A program made the translations under genes and the position numbers. Under the pieces are notes generated by a model. That model was given only the letters and a program-made list of their open reading frames with translations. It was not told the origin of the DNA and made no database searches. From Rhinopithecus roxellana (lineage: Eukaryota; Chordata; Mammalia; Primates; Cercopithecidae), in assembly GCF_007565055.1 (NCBI RefSeq), contig NC_044557.1:141984493-142048492 (forward strand): DNA of 64,000 bases, written 5' to 3'. Within the stretch, counting starts at the first letter, position 1. Each line of letters begins with the position of its first letter. Below are positions 1 to 10,145 of the stretch, in pieces.

Positions 1-1112
1 ACCACATGCGGGTTCTCCCCTTCCCGATGGAGACGACGGAATGAGAAGAAAGATAAAGACACAAAGTTCAAGGGTTAACAAAAGTGGGTCTAGGGGTCCA
101 TCGCAACCCGGAAACTGCGAAGGACCTGAGCTCTGGATTCCACTGATATTTATTGAGTACAATTCCTTAGATCCTATCAGCTGAGGGTGGGCAGATGGTG
201 GGCTGATCATAAGGTGACCATGGGGAGAGGTGGCAGAGGGGGTAGCATGCGTCATCAGCAAGTTAATATTATTTACTATTCCACTATGTAAGCTAATACT
301 CTATGTTTAACTTACAGGTAATCATCAGAGTCCAACAAAGTGGTTAACAGAACAGAACAGGACGTGAAAGCAGACAGCCCGTCAGACACAGGCCTGTGCA
401 TCAAAGGGGCGGTCCACTCCCAAGCACCATCAGCAGAGCAGCAGAGCTCTCCGCCTCTGGGAAGGAGCGGGAGATATAGAAGACTTCCTCCTTATCTCTA
501 CCGCTGAGGACTTCTCCTCTTTTACAAGCAGCCTCCTGCAGTTCCCTTCTGGGGAACGGATCCGGGGTCGCTTCCCTTCCCACGAGACCTTTGTTCAGGG
601 ACTCAAGCGGGAGGCTAAGCAATAAGCAAGCTTTCTCGCTTAGAGGCTCCACACACTTCCCGCGATTGGTTGTTCCACTCTGTGGTCAGTCAAGCAAGCT
701 CACCGCCTGATTCTTATATTGTTGGACTAAGCACAAGCTAGTCTTATGGTTCATGACTATATTAATAAAGCAATATTCTAAAGCATATATTGTTAATCCT
801 TAAACAGGCACACTGTAGGCCAGTCCTTGACCACCTGGGCCCACATCCAGGCCCCTGTTTTAACCCACAAACCTCTCCTCAATACCAGTGTGTTTCACCC
901 ACTGTCAGGGTTTTACTTGTTTCCTTATCTAGACTGGGGAGAGTCTTGGATAGACCGGCCTGCCATCCAACTTCCTTGGTTTTTAGCCCTGGGGATAATT
1001 TAGTTCTTCTGGTAAAGAGAGGGCATTCTCTCTCACCTGGTTAATCTGAATTCACACGTTTTGCTAGTTCTTCCCTGACTTTGGGATCTTTCTCATGGAA
1101 GGAGAAACACAA
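1..1112 (-). mobile_element. Solitary-type endogenous retrovirus LTR, cut by window edge
   Basis: Read on the minus strand this stretch has LTR layout. A TATA-like box (TATAAG) lies near 714-719, an AATAAA signal near 149-154, then a T-rich U5-like stretch with TTTGTGTCTTTATC near 55-75. The upstream end could be TGTG at about 1110. No gag, pol or env coding sequence is seen beside it on the gene side; the other side is outside the window. The general texture suggests a class II (ERVK/HML) LTR, but I could not assign the family. An Alu follows about 35 bp further on. The small minus-strand ORF at 401-652 lies within the LTR and is not credible as a gene. Confidence 0.6.
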
Positions 1113-1146
1113 TGTGGAAGCCTTTTTATGGTAAAATAAAAATTAT

Positions 1147-1411
1147 AAGGCCGAGGTGGGTGGATCACAAGGTCAGGAGATCGAGACTATCCTGGCTAAC
1201 ACGGTGAGACTCTGTCTCTGCTAAAAAAATACAAAAAATTAGCCAGGTGTCATGGCACGTGCCTGTAATCTCAGCTACTTGGGAGGCTAAGGCAGGAGAA
1301 TCACTTGAACCCGGAAGGTGGAGGTTGTAGTGAGCTGAGATTGTGCCACTGGACTGCAGCCTGGGAAACAGAGCGAGACTGTATCTCAAAAAAAAAAAAA
1401 AAAAAAAAAAA
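1147..1411 (+). mobile_element. Alu, 5'-truncated
   Basis: Plus-oriented Alu beginning inside the left monomer (GGCCGAGGTGGGTGG). It has the middle A-rich linker, the right monomer and a poly(A) tail at 1388-1411. Many substitutions indicate an S- or J-age copy. Confidence 0.95.
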
Positions 1412-2515
1412 TTATAATATATACAGCTGTAGCTTTCCTACATAATGCCATGAATTTAATGTGGATCATTGCAACCCCAATCATGCCGCATACTCCTCTG
1501 CTAGTCTGTATGGATGCATATTGCAAATCTAGTTGTCACCTGCAGCTCTCCTTATTTCTGTGAATAAAAACTTATTTGACCCAGAAACCATCTTTTATAA
1601 AGTCACTCCAGATTATACCCTATAACCACGACAATTGTGAGTCCTTATTTCATATCATTTAGTTTTGACTAACAGCGTTTTAAAAGTAAAAGGTGAGGTT
1701 TAATGTTCATGCCTTTCTAACATTTTTCCTATGAATTGGGAAACAAAATCTGTATCAGCCCATATTTCCATATTTTTGGAACTCCCTCACCTAATTATCC
1801 AATTTTTCTACTTAATTACCAACATATATCTAGTTATCTAGTTCTGGTTTAACGGTTTTGGTATAGGGTTGGTTGGAAACAGGGAAAAAGATATAGATTA
1901 TTTTCCTTGTAGTTTTTAAGAATTGTTACTCATATCTCTTGTTTAAACCTCTCCAACTTGGTGTGTCTTGGGAAGGAAGCAGTTTACTCAAGATTTTACT
2001 ACCTGATTGCAGCTTTGACCACATTTTCAGTGAATAGAGAAGATGGTATAAAAACACACATACAAGAAAAAGACAGGAAGAATCATGTAGTAATCACAAC
2101 TCTGTAGAAGTAAAGCCATGTGAAAACTGATGAAATGCAACTATAGATGAAACTGTCAGAATCGCAAGGTTTATATTTATTAAATGAGTGATTTTTGAAA
2201 GAAAAGAACATAAGTTGGTTATGAAGGAAGGGGCAGTTTAGACTGTTATAAACGTTAATATTGTATGTCGACAGCAGTAATTATGTATTTTTAAATCTAA
2301 TAATAAAGAATCCAAACTAGGCAGTAATGAGAGATGTTCTGGTAATTAGATATAGGGGAAACAGAGCAAGGCAAAAAGAGCCTTGAAACATAACTGATGC
2401 ATGTGGATTTGATAGAATTAGTTGATATAATTATATAATGGCTGGTTGATTAGATTATATACATCATCTTTTAAGTTTTTGAGCAAAAGAGTTACGGAAG
2501 AAAAATCTCCCTCCC
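1412..2515. other. Intergenic AT-rich sequence, no feature recognised
   Basis: No open frame with coding character, RNA gene or recognisable repeat was seen. It is part of the spacer upstream of the PCM1 promoter. Confidence 0.6.
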
Positions 2516-2708
2516 CAAACTCCAGAGGATGCTTGGCAATCAATGCCAGGAGGCATTTTTGGTTTTTACAATGGGCAGGGGTTTGCTCTAGGTATACAGC
2601 GTGTAGAGGCCAGGGATGTTGCTAAACCTCCTGGAATGCACAGGACCGACCCCATAACAAGAATCACCCAGCCCAAACTGTCACCAGTACCAAGGTTAAG
2701 AAACTCTG
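2516..2708. mobile_element. hAT-Charlie-like MITE remnant
   Basis: Contains the phrases GGCATTTTTGG, GTAGAGGCCAGGGATG and CTAAACCTCCTGGAATGCAC, which I associate with a short nonautonomous hAT-Charlie element. Strand and subfamily are not assigned. Confidence 0.55.
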
Positions 2709-2883
2709 GGCTAAATTAAAAGATAGAGAAATTAACAGAGCTAAAATTTAACCAAAAGGTGTAAGAACTAGGTCAGAGGCCTCCAATGACTCCTTTGTTT
2801 GGCATGACCAATCTCTTCTTCCATTAAGTTACCCAGAAAGCCAAGTCATATTTTTAAGGAATATGCAAAAATTAATTTTACGT

Positions 2884-3154
2884 ATTGCTTTTAATAAATT
2901 TAGGGTTTATACCCATTAAAATGGATGAATCGGTGAAACACAATGATGAATGAAAAAAGCAAGTCAAGCAAAAATATATTCAGTATGGTATCATCTATAT
3001 AAAGCTTGAAAACAAGCAAAATCAAACACATTATTTAGGGATATCCATAGTCATATGAATAAAATGAAGGAATTACATTGAATTCCGGATAGTATTTATG
3101 CCTACAAAGAAAAACAAACAGTTTGAAGAAAATGTGGCAGGGAGTACTCCTTAA
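2884..3154 (+). mobile_element. Old L1 3'-region fragment
   Basis: Includes GTGAAACACAATGATGAATG, CAGTATGGTATCATCTATAT and TTATTTAGGGATA in the order found in the 3' part of old mammalian L1 copies. It is heavily diverged and noncoding. Confidence 0.55.
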
Positions 3155-3474
3155 ACATTTTGATTAAGTTCTTTTTTTTTTTTTTTGACATGGAGTCTTG
3201 CTCTGTCACCAGGCTGGAGGGCAGTGGCACAATCTCCATTCACTGCAACCTCTGCCTCCCGGGCTCAAGTGATATTGCCCTGGCTCAGCCTCCCTGGGAT
3301 TACAGGCTCGCACCCCCACGTCAGGCTAATTTTTGTAGTTGTAGTAGAGGCGGGGTTTCACCATGTTGCCTTTTCTCAAACTCCTGACCTCAAATGATCC
3401 AACTGTCTCGGGCTCCCAAAGTGCTGGGATTACAGGCATGAACCACCTTGCCCGGACACATTTTGATTAAATTC
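3155..3474 (-). mobile_element. Alu with target-site duplication
   Basis: Minus-oriented Alu; its T-run at 3172-3186 is the reversed poly(A) tail and the head ends CCCGG at 3455. The flanks repeat ACATTTTGATTAA at 3155-3167 and 3458-3470, a clean target-site duplication. One short deletion lies in the left half. Confidence 0.95.
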
Positions 3475-3525
3475 TATTCAAGGTTAGGTTGTGGGTTCTT
3501 GAGTATTTTGCTCATTATTATACTT

Positions 3526-3559
3526 TATGTATGTATGTATGTATGTATGTATGTATGTA
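3526..3559. repeat. (ATGT)n microsatellite
   Basis: About eight and a half copies of the tetranucleotide ATGT directly before an Alu-derived fragment. Confidence 0.95.
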
Positions 3560-3670
3560 GAAACAGTCTCCTTAAGTTCCTCAGGCTGGTCTGGAGCGAC
3601 TGGCCTCAAGTTATCTTCCAGCTTCAGCTTCCCAAGTAGCTGAGATTACAGGCGTATAACGCGCCCGGTT
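3560..3670 (-). mobile_element. Alu monomer fragment
   Basis: Diverged Alu-like sequence: CAGGCTGGTCTGGAGC, then CCCAAGTAGCTGAGATTACAGGC, ending GCGCCCGG. It is a partial or left-monomer copy in reverse orientation. Confidence 0.7.
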
Positions 3671-3958
3671 GTCAATATTGTACTATAGAGTTTACATGTA
3701 TGTCATATATTCTTTTGGGTGTATCAAAAAATCACATAATAAAAACAAATAACATCCAGTTATAAAGTAGCGTATTGGCCCTGAAGATTTTTCCTTTAAG
3801 TTCTATCACCATCTGCAGGTTAAAATTAGGTATTGCAGAAAACTTGTTTTTCAAAGGATAAAAAGTACAAAAGGTTCGGTTTCTGTCACACACATGCTTA
3901 CAATCCATTTGCGGATAAGGAGCCTACAGATTAAAGAGATAAACAGTATAGTGCCAAG

Positions 3959-4253
3959 TTTTTTTTTTTTTTTTTTTTTTTTGAGACAGACTCTCGCTCA
4001 GGCTGGAGTGCAATGACATGATCCGGGTTCACTGCTACCTTTGCCTCCTGGGTTCAAGCAATTCTCCTGCCTCAGCCTCCTGAGTAGCTGGGATTACAGT
4101 CACATGCCACCATGCCTGGCTAATTTTTGTATTTTTAGTAGAGGCGGGGTTTCACTATGTTGGTCAGGCTGGTCTCAAGCTCCTGACCTCAAGATCTGCC
4201 CACCTCAGCCTCCCAAAGTGCTGGGATTACAGGCATGAGCCACTGTGCCCGGC
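3959..4253 (-). mobile_element. Alu
   Basis: Nearly full-length reverse Alu with a 24-bp T-run at 3959-3982 and head ending GCCCGGC at 4253. A few bases are missing after GAGACAGACTCTCGCT. Probably an S-type copy. Confidence 0.95.
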
Positions 4254-4374
4254 TGTGTTATCTTGTAAGTACCACCTGGTTAGTGTCCTACCACATATCA
4301 AGAAACAGAAATAGTATTTTCACATCTTAACAACTGATTTAGTTTACGTTAATAAAAATTTAAATCCCTTACTT

Positions 4375-4800
4375 TATTCATCCTGCTACTACCTTAGGCC
4401 AAGCCTTCATTACTTCATGACAGGTTGGCACCTGTTCTCCTTGTCTTCTCTTCCTAGTCTTTACAAAACATTGTCACTAGATTGAAGTCTTCAAATAACC
4501 ATTTCATTACAGCATTGCCCTCTTTCAAAGTCTCAAATGGTTTCACACTACTTGAAGAACAAAGCCCAGACTCTTTAGATAAGTAATTGACTTTCTATAG
4601 TTTGGCCCCAACCTGCTAATAAACCTTGCCTTCTCCCACCTCCCCATCACTTACCATATGTAAATCCTCTACTTCAGCCAGTCTGCTTGTTGTCCATTGC
4701 TTATTCTGGATGTGTGGTCTGTATTCTTAGCATATCCCACTTCCTTGAACATCATTCTGCGATTTGGAACTTCCACCCCCTGCATATTTAATACATGTGT
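4375..4800. mobile_element. L2-like LINE remnant
   Basis: Contains AAAGCCCAGACTCTTTAG, TTTGGCCCCAACCTGCTAAT and later CTTCAGCCAGTCTGCTTG, in the order typical of ancient L2 copies. It is diverged, without an intact frame; strand is not assigned. Confidence 0.55.
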
Positions 4801-5184
4801 TAGGTTGTTCTCTTGAATGTGGAAAACTGAAATGCAGTTTCAGTGTTTATCTCTTAGAGGCCATTATTCTGTTTCCTATCTACATTTCCGTGGACTGCTG
4901 CCCCTGATTTCATCTTACCTATAAATCCTAGAGCTATCATTATCTCTGAGACAGAACAACCCTATTTTAAAAATCTAAATTACTAAAGCAGTCAGCGTCT
5001 ACATCATATGTTTGGCATAGTGACACTCTATTAATACTAAATCGACTCATTTTGATAAAGTTTGTTTCTAAAAATAGATGTTAAATTTCTGAAAGCCAGG
5101 GATAATTTAATCGTTTTCTGGTTTTTTTCTTTCCTTCTTCTCCTACAAAGATCAGGAATGCTCATATTTGAGTTTGAGAACCTT

Positions 5185-5499
5185 TTTCAATGTAAATATT
5201 TCTCAAATTTCTCCTGCCTCCTAACAAACAATAGTATTGACATTCTGGGGCTTCAAACATTCAGAAAACATAATGACTAGTAGATATTATAGTTTCATGC
5301 TTTCAAATTTATTGGAATTCTTTTAATGATAACAGCTTCTACATTTCAACGTAAATATTTCTCAGATTCCTCCTACCTCCTAGCAAACAATAGTATTGAC
5401 ATTCTGGGGCTTCACAAATTCAGAAAACCTAATGACTATTAGGTAATATAATTTCATGTTTTTGAATTAGAATTGCTTTAATGATAACAGCTTCTACAT
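5185..5499. repeat. Tandem duplication, two ~159-bp units
   Basis: Unit 1 (5185-5343) and unit 2 (5344-5499) both run from TTTCAA(T/C)GTAAATATTTCTC through CAATAGTATTGACATTCTGG to ATGATAACAGCTTCTACAT. They abut directly. Scattered substitutions and small indels show the duplication is not recent. I do not recognise the unit as a known repeat. Confidence 0.85.
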
Positions 5500-5625
5500 A
5501 CGTTTAATAATAATACCTATGTATAAAACAAAATAACGATGAGGGCTAATATTTTGGGCCTCAACATACACTAGTGTTTTCATATGCATTTTATTTAATT
5601 AAAAAAATCTTTAAGGAATCAGGCA

Positions 5626-5950
5626 GACCTCCTTTTAAGTCTGGGCTCTACCACTTGTAGCTGCTAAAAGTGTGATTTATATAAACTTTCATTGCTAAAA
5701 CGGGTCAGATGCAGAACCAGCTTCTTCAGGGTAGCTGTCAGGATTCAGAAAATCACAACTGAAGTGCTTTACATTGTGCCCGGCGTAAAATAAACTCTAA
5801 GAACTTTTTTAAAAAAATCCCTTCAGGGTAGGCAGCATTATTCCTTCTGCCTCATTTCATAGATGGGGCAATTAAGGCTCAGAAAGGCATGTCGCTTGTC
5901 CAGGATCCTGGAGTGGTGGAATTAGGATACGGCATTCCGGACTACAATAA
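5626..5950. mobile_element. Two MIR remnants in opposite orientation
   Basis: 5626-5780 has MIR order on the plus strand (GGGCTCTACCACTTGTAGCT, later a degraded conserved core). 5823-5950 has the reverse order (ATAGATGGGGCAATTAAGGC, then CAGAAAGGCATGTCGCTTG). Both are strongly decayed. Confidence 0.6.
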
Positions 5951-6637
5951 ACACCTGAGCGTTTAGCTGCTCTGTGTTCTCAGCTGCCACAGCACTTTTT
6001 TTTACAACACAACATTTATTTACATCACACTCCACTTTCCCATCCTTAACTAAAATGAGCTCTTCAACGGCAGGGACTATATTTTTGCGACCTCAGTACT
6101 TAACGATACGCACACAGAATATGAGGAAAAAGTGTCTGACAAACGAGTATTAGTGCAAACGATCAATGCACTCACGACTGAACCTACGGTAGCAAATTGC
6201 AGTGGGTTAGAAGAGTTTTATCTGAATTGTGTACCGAGATGCAGATCTCCTGTTTTAGGAACAATTTGTTTTTATTGTTGAAACCCAGAAAGCAATTCTT
6301 CCTTTTACCTTTATTTTGCTTAAAAAGTTATCCTATAATTACAAACTGCGTAAAACTAGAGGAATGCCCTTGCGCTCAACTAAAACTGAAACGTGTTTTA
6401 ACTTTCCAGTCAGGCACACTGAAGGCCTTGTCACTTTACTGATTTTTGTCTGTTTTTTAAAGACAGGATCTGCCGATTTACTAATCTTAATAGAGCTGTA
6501 ACAGGAGAGTATAAATAAAAAGATAATTCAGAGAAAATTTACTGAAATTAAGTTTGGATTAAAATCATCTGGCTCTTTTAAGGAAAAAGGACATTAACCA
6601 AAACTGGCATTAAGTATCAACAATATGTATGATTCTC
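5951..6637. other. Intergenic AT-rich sequence
   Basis: Nothing I can name. Short open frames here have no coding character. Directly upstream of the CpG-rich promoter region. Confidence 0.5.
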
Positions 6638-6735
6638 CCACTCAGTAGTACATATGACGTTTGGCAAATTGTTTAACTTCCGTGGATCAATGCCCTCATA
6701 TGTAAAATCAGGAGGCTGCACTACATCGTAAGAGT
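6638..6735 (+). mobile_element. MIR fragment at the promoter edge
   Basis: Shows the MIR order GGCAAATTGTTTAACTTCC, then CCTCATATGTAAAATCAGG, ending near the CpG-rich boundary. It accounts for the distal part of the open minus-strand frame at 6617-6892. Confidence 0.65.
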
Positions 6736-6948
6736 TCTTCTGTTTCCACCTCTTTGGGACGGGGTTGTTGGTGAGGAAGGAGCAGAAGAGCGATCCCGGT
6801 CTTCGCTCCTTCTTTCCGCACGGCCGTAGCTGACACCCCCACGAAAAAACGCCACGGCGCCTCGGCTCTTTCTCCACGGGTTGAGGGACCAATCCACTTC
6901 CGCATAGGCCTAGGGCCCCACGTTACGCGATCAGCGCCGGAAGCGCAC

Positions 6949-6968
6949 AGCATGCTGGGATCTGTAGT
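6949..6968 (-). promoter_or_regulatory. ZNF143/THAP11-type (SBS) element 1
   Basis: GCATGCTGGGATCTGTAGT is the reverse complement of the ACTACA-N2-TCCCAGCATGC class of motif bound by ZNF143 and THAP11 in housekeeping promoters. Core spacing and both conserved blocks are present. A GABP/ETS-like CCGGAAGC lies just upstream. Confidence 0.8.
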
Positions 6969-7023
6969 CCTGCACCTGTAGTTGGCAGGCGTTTAGAACA
7001 CGGTGGGGTGGGGTGTCTAGGTG

Positions 7024-7043
7024 GCATTCTGGGATACGTAGTT
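7024..7043 (-). promoter_or_regulatory. ZNF143/THAP11-type (SBS) element 2
   Basis: GCATTCTGGGATACGTAGTT repeats the layout of the element 74 bp upstream in the same orientation. It differs at the G/T in GCATTC and has ACGTAGT instead of CTGTAGT, so it is probably a weaker site. Confidence 0.7.
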
Positions 7044-7279
7044 CCTGGGCGTGGGGGGCGGATTCGTTCGTTTAATCTGTTTTCGACTTAAAGAGCCAGA
7101 AGCTACACCACAGACTCCGGCGGGTTACATGACTCCAGTCTAGCGTGTAGATCGCACTGCGGCTCCCGCCCGGGCGACTTTTCGCCCCCGCGCGGCCGTT
7201 GCCGAGGAGACGGCGCATGTTCCGCCGCGTGTTGCCCCCTCTGCAGTCCCCCCGCCCCTCTTCTCCCACCACAATGAGG

Positions 7280-7471
7280 TCCTAAGATGGCGGTGGCTGC
7301 GGCGGTTGGCGCTGCGTAGCTGAGGTCGAAAAGGCGGCCATTGGGGCCAAGGCAGCCAAGAAACGTGTGGGCCTCTCTGCTGCGGTCTCCAAGGGCTGAC
7401 CGCTGCCGGTGGCGGGTCGTGGGGGCTGACCGCCGCTCCGCCCTTGACAGGAGAGGCTGCTGCATGTAGAG
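7280..7471 (+). other. PCM1: PCM1 exon 1, noncoding 5' UTR
   Basis: The 3' boundary is the donor GTAGAG|GTAATG at 7471/7472, the best donor in the CpG-rich region. The 5' boundary is a guess from the YY1 site. The exon carries no start codon used for PCM1; translation begins about 11.8 kb downstream in exon c1. The long antisense frames over this exon result from GC richness. Confidence 0.6.
7284..7296 (+). promoter_or_regulatory. YY1-type site
   Basis: AAGATGGCGGTGG matches the YY1 core AANATGGCGG. In TATA-less promoters this site often lies just downstream of the start, which would put transcription initiation shortly before 7284. A second inverted core, GCGGCCATT, lies at 7334-7342. Confidence 0.65.
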
Positions 7472-8109
7472 GTAATGCCTGCGCGTCCCCAGCCCTTGGC
7501 AACCGAGGGCGGCGCGCCCCAGGGGCGGGAGAGTAACGGCTCCGGGACACTTGGCCCTGTTGGGTCTGGCCACCGGCCCACGCCTCCTCGCTAGGCTTCC
7601 CGGGTCTTCCTGTCCCGGGCTTCCTGTGCCGGAGACGGACAGTCCGCCCCCTCCCTCAGGACCGACCGCCGGAATCCCCGGGTGAGCACCTCGGGACGCG
7701 TTGGTGACTGGAGGACTCCCTTCTTTGCTCCTCGCCCCTCTTGCTGGCCCTGCCGGGTAGGCCGCCCCGCGTCCCGGTGGCTCCGGGAATGCCCCTTGCG
7801 GGCGGAGGAAGCGGAGCGGGGCTCTGGTTTGGGTGCCAGGGGAACTGGGTCGAGTTCTCAGAGAAACAGGCCTTGGTGGCCATAGTTCATCCCCGCGTTC
7901 CCTCCTGTTTTATTCTGTGGAGCTCTCGGTGTCCAGAGTTGGGGTGCAGAAGGGCGGATGAGGAGCGACGCGACTGGGAAGAGTTGCAGTTGGGCTTTGA
8001 GCTGCAGGATTTCCGCCGTCTGGGTGTTGTGGGAGCCGAGGGGACGGGGGAGGCGTTCCTGGGAATGTTAATGTAGTTACTATTGCCCCTTTTTTCTCCT
8101 TTCCTGCAG

Positions 8110-8499
8110 ATCTAGTTAGAATTGGGCCTAGAACCGGGGAAGACTAAATGCCAAGTGGGACTGGGGGAAACGTTGCTTGATTTGCAGAAACTGGCGTTTG
8201 GGGATTAGGCCATGCCAGGGAGGCTGGGCGCGCCAACTTTGCATCCCTCAGCCCACTCCCCAGGAACTCGCCTGGTTTATTTTATTTTATTTTTTTGGCC
8301 GGGTTGAGGTCTGTATCCTGTGTCTTACGGGTGAATGTTCGTGTTTGGGCGCTGGAAGAAGCGGGCTTTCTGGGCGCCCCTACCACCCCCACCCCATAAC
8401 CGCTTTCCAGACTCCACCTGCTGGTGTTCTCTGGTTACGGGAGTGGGTGTTGCAGAGCCTCGGGTGCACCTGCTCCTTTCTTTCCCTAGCACCTTCCTG
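8110..8499 (+). other. PCM1: Candidate alternative noncoding exon
   Basis: A strong acceptor (CTCCTTTCCTGCAG, ending 8109) and a good donor (CCTG|GTAAGG, 8499/8500) bracket 390 bp with no long plus-strand PCM1-like frame. This would fit an alternative 5' UTR exon. It rests on splice-signal quality alone. Confidence 0.3.
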
Positions 8500-9811
8500 G
8501 TAAGGGCCACTAAACACCAATATAATAATACAGAGTTTTTGAAATGAAGGGAAACCTAGTATTTATTTAGTGACAAGGTTATTTTACTGTGAAGTACAAT
8601 AGCTTTTAAATGAGCAAACATTTTAAAATCATCGGATATACGAGGTTCTTAAATAGTTTGAGTAACAGGAAGCTCGATCTGTCAGAGGAGTAAACTTTGG
8701 TATAGACTATTAAAGGATAATTAGGGCTAACCATCTTTGTTATACTGTTCCGAAGTAGATACCACTTTGCTGTTTGGTAGGATTTTAGAAGTTTGGAGGA
8801 TTTAAGCATTTATGCATATCACACTGTTCTCCAAAAGAATTCAGGTAACTTTAAAATATGGATAAATTATATTTTTTCCCTTCTTTTGATCTTTCTAAAC
8901 ATATTTTAGACCAAAACTGTAGTATTTGTTGTTCTGTATTTCGTAGTGTAAGTAATTTACTTAAGTGATATATATTTTTAATCCTAAGCGGGAAACAGCT
9001 TTGAAGTGTGGAGCGGGAAAGGAGCAGTTTCTGAGCTGCAAAAACTAGTTTCTAAACAGGTAATTTGACATTATGATCTGTATTATCCTTTGTATTAGAG
9101 TTGAAGAAGACTTTATGGTGGACACTGCTGTCAAAATAACAGTGCATGACTGAGGACCCTCTCTGCTTAGTAAACAAACATTCTGGGTTCACCGCCCTGT
9201 TTGCTCTGCTTTTCGGCATGCTGCTTTGGCCTGCCCGTATATCTTTATTAGGAAAGGCCATGTCATTCCTAACTATTAAGTAGTAGAATGGTTTATGCAG
9301 TACCGTTTGGAATTTATTTGTCTTCCCAGAATTTTTTAACCTGTTTGAATTTGTCCTGTAACTGAATAGCCTCTCTTACCAAATCCATTTAATCTCGGGT
9401 TCTCTTCTACAACATTCCTATTAATTGGCTGTTCATGAACTCTACTTTTTGAACTTGTTATACCTTGGTCGAAGTTTAGTTGTCTAAAATTACTTTATTA
9501 TTCTTTTTTGTACTTCAATCTCTCTTTCCTGGTATAAAATTACTTTAAATATTACTTTTAGTGCCTAGTCACATGCAAGTGACATAAAGATATTCTCTGT
9601 CCAGTAGAATAAAGTCAGTGCTGTAGAATGTAAGTTTACTAGGAGAAGTTAAATAATTGTTTGCAAAGGACAGTTTGGAAAAATGACTAAAAGATAATTA
9701 GAAGTTTGTTAAAAGCTTTTTAGAAATAATATCTCTTCATAAAAAACCTCAGAAAGAAATAATCTAAATTTAATTCTACTGTTAAAATTTTAAGAAAGTT
9801 CATTTCGAAAA

Positions 9812-10145
9812 TTTTGTAGAAATGGGCTGGACGCGGTGGCTCACGCCTATAATCCCAGCACTTTGGGAGGCTGAGGTGGGCGGATGACAAGGTCAGGAGA
9901 TTGAGACTATCCTGACTAACATGGTGAAACCCCATCTCTACTAAAAATACAAAAAAGATTAGTCGGGCGTGTTGGCGGGCACCTGTAGTCCCAGCTACTC
10001 CGAAGGCAGAGGCAGGAAAATGGCGTGAACCTGGGAGGGGGAGGTTGCAGTGAGCTCACATTGTGCCACTGCACTCCAGCCTGGACGACAGAGCGAGACT
10101 CCATCTCAAAAAAAAAGAAAAAAGAAAAGAAAGTTTTGTAGAAAT
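9812..10145 (+). mobile_element. Alu with target-site duplication
   Basis: Full-length plus Alu (9824-10133) starting GGGCTGGACGCGGTGG, with an A-rich tail mixed with G. The flanks repeat TTTTGTAGAAAT at 9812-9823 and 10134-10145. It has the GGCGTGAACC right arm of younger S or Y copies. Confidence 0.95.

Larger units (their letters stand above)
6770..8060. promoter_or_regulatory. PCM1: CpG-rich promoter region of PCM1
   Basis: GC content and CpG frequency rise sharply here against an AT-rich background, and exon 1 of PCM1 lies inside. No TATA box is visible near the presumed start, fitting a housekeeping CpG promoter. Recognisable sites are an ETS core (GCCGGAAGC, 6937-6945), two ZNF143/THAP11-type elements, an inverted CCAAT box (CCATTGG, 7339-7345) and YY1-type sites. 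Exact boundaries and the transcription start cannot be fixed by eye. Confidence 0.85.

Noticed and set aside
401..652. 83-codon minus-strand frame
   Set aside because: Lies wholly inside the LTR between its TATA-like and polyadenylation signals; not similar to a retroviral protein as far as I can tell.
6617..6892. 91-codon minus-strand frame at the promoter edge that could be a divergent small protein
   Set aside because: Its distal part coincides with a MIR fragment and the rest with the GC-rich promoter. No family resemblance, and the frame ends at an arbitrary point.
7103..7581. Several overlapping long minus-strand frames (up to 156 codons) over PCM1 exon 1
   Set aside because: Typical of GC-rich DNA with few stop codons. 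Three different frames are open at once, and residues are low-complexity Arg/Ala/Pro.
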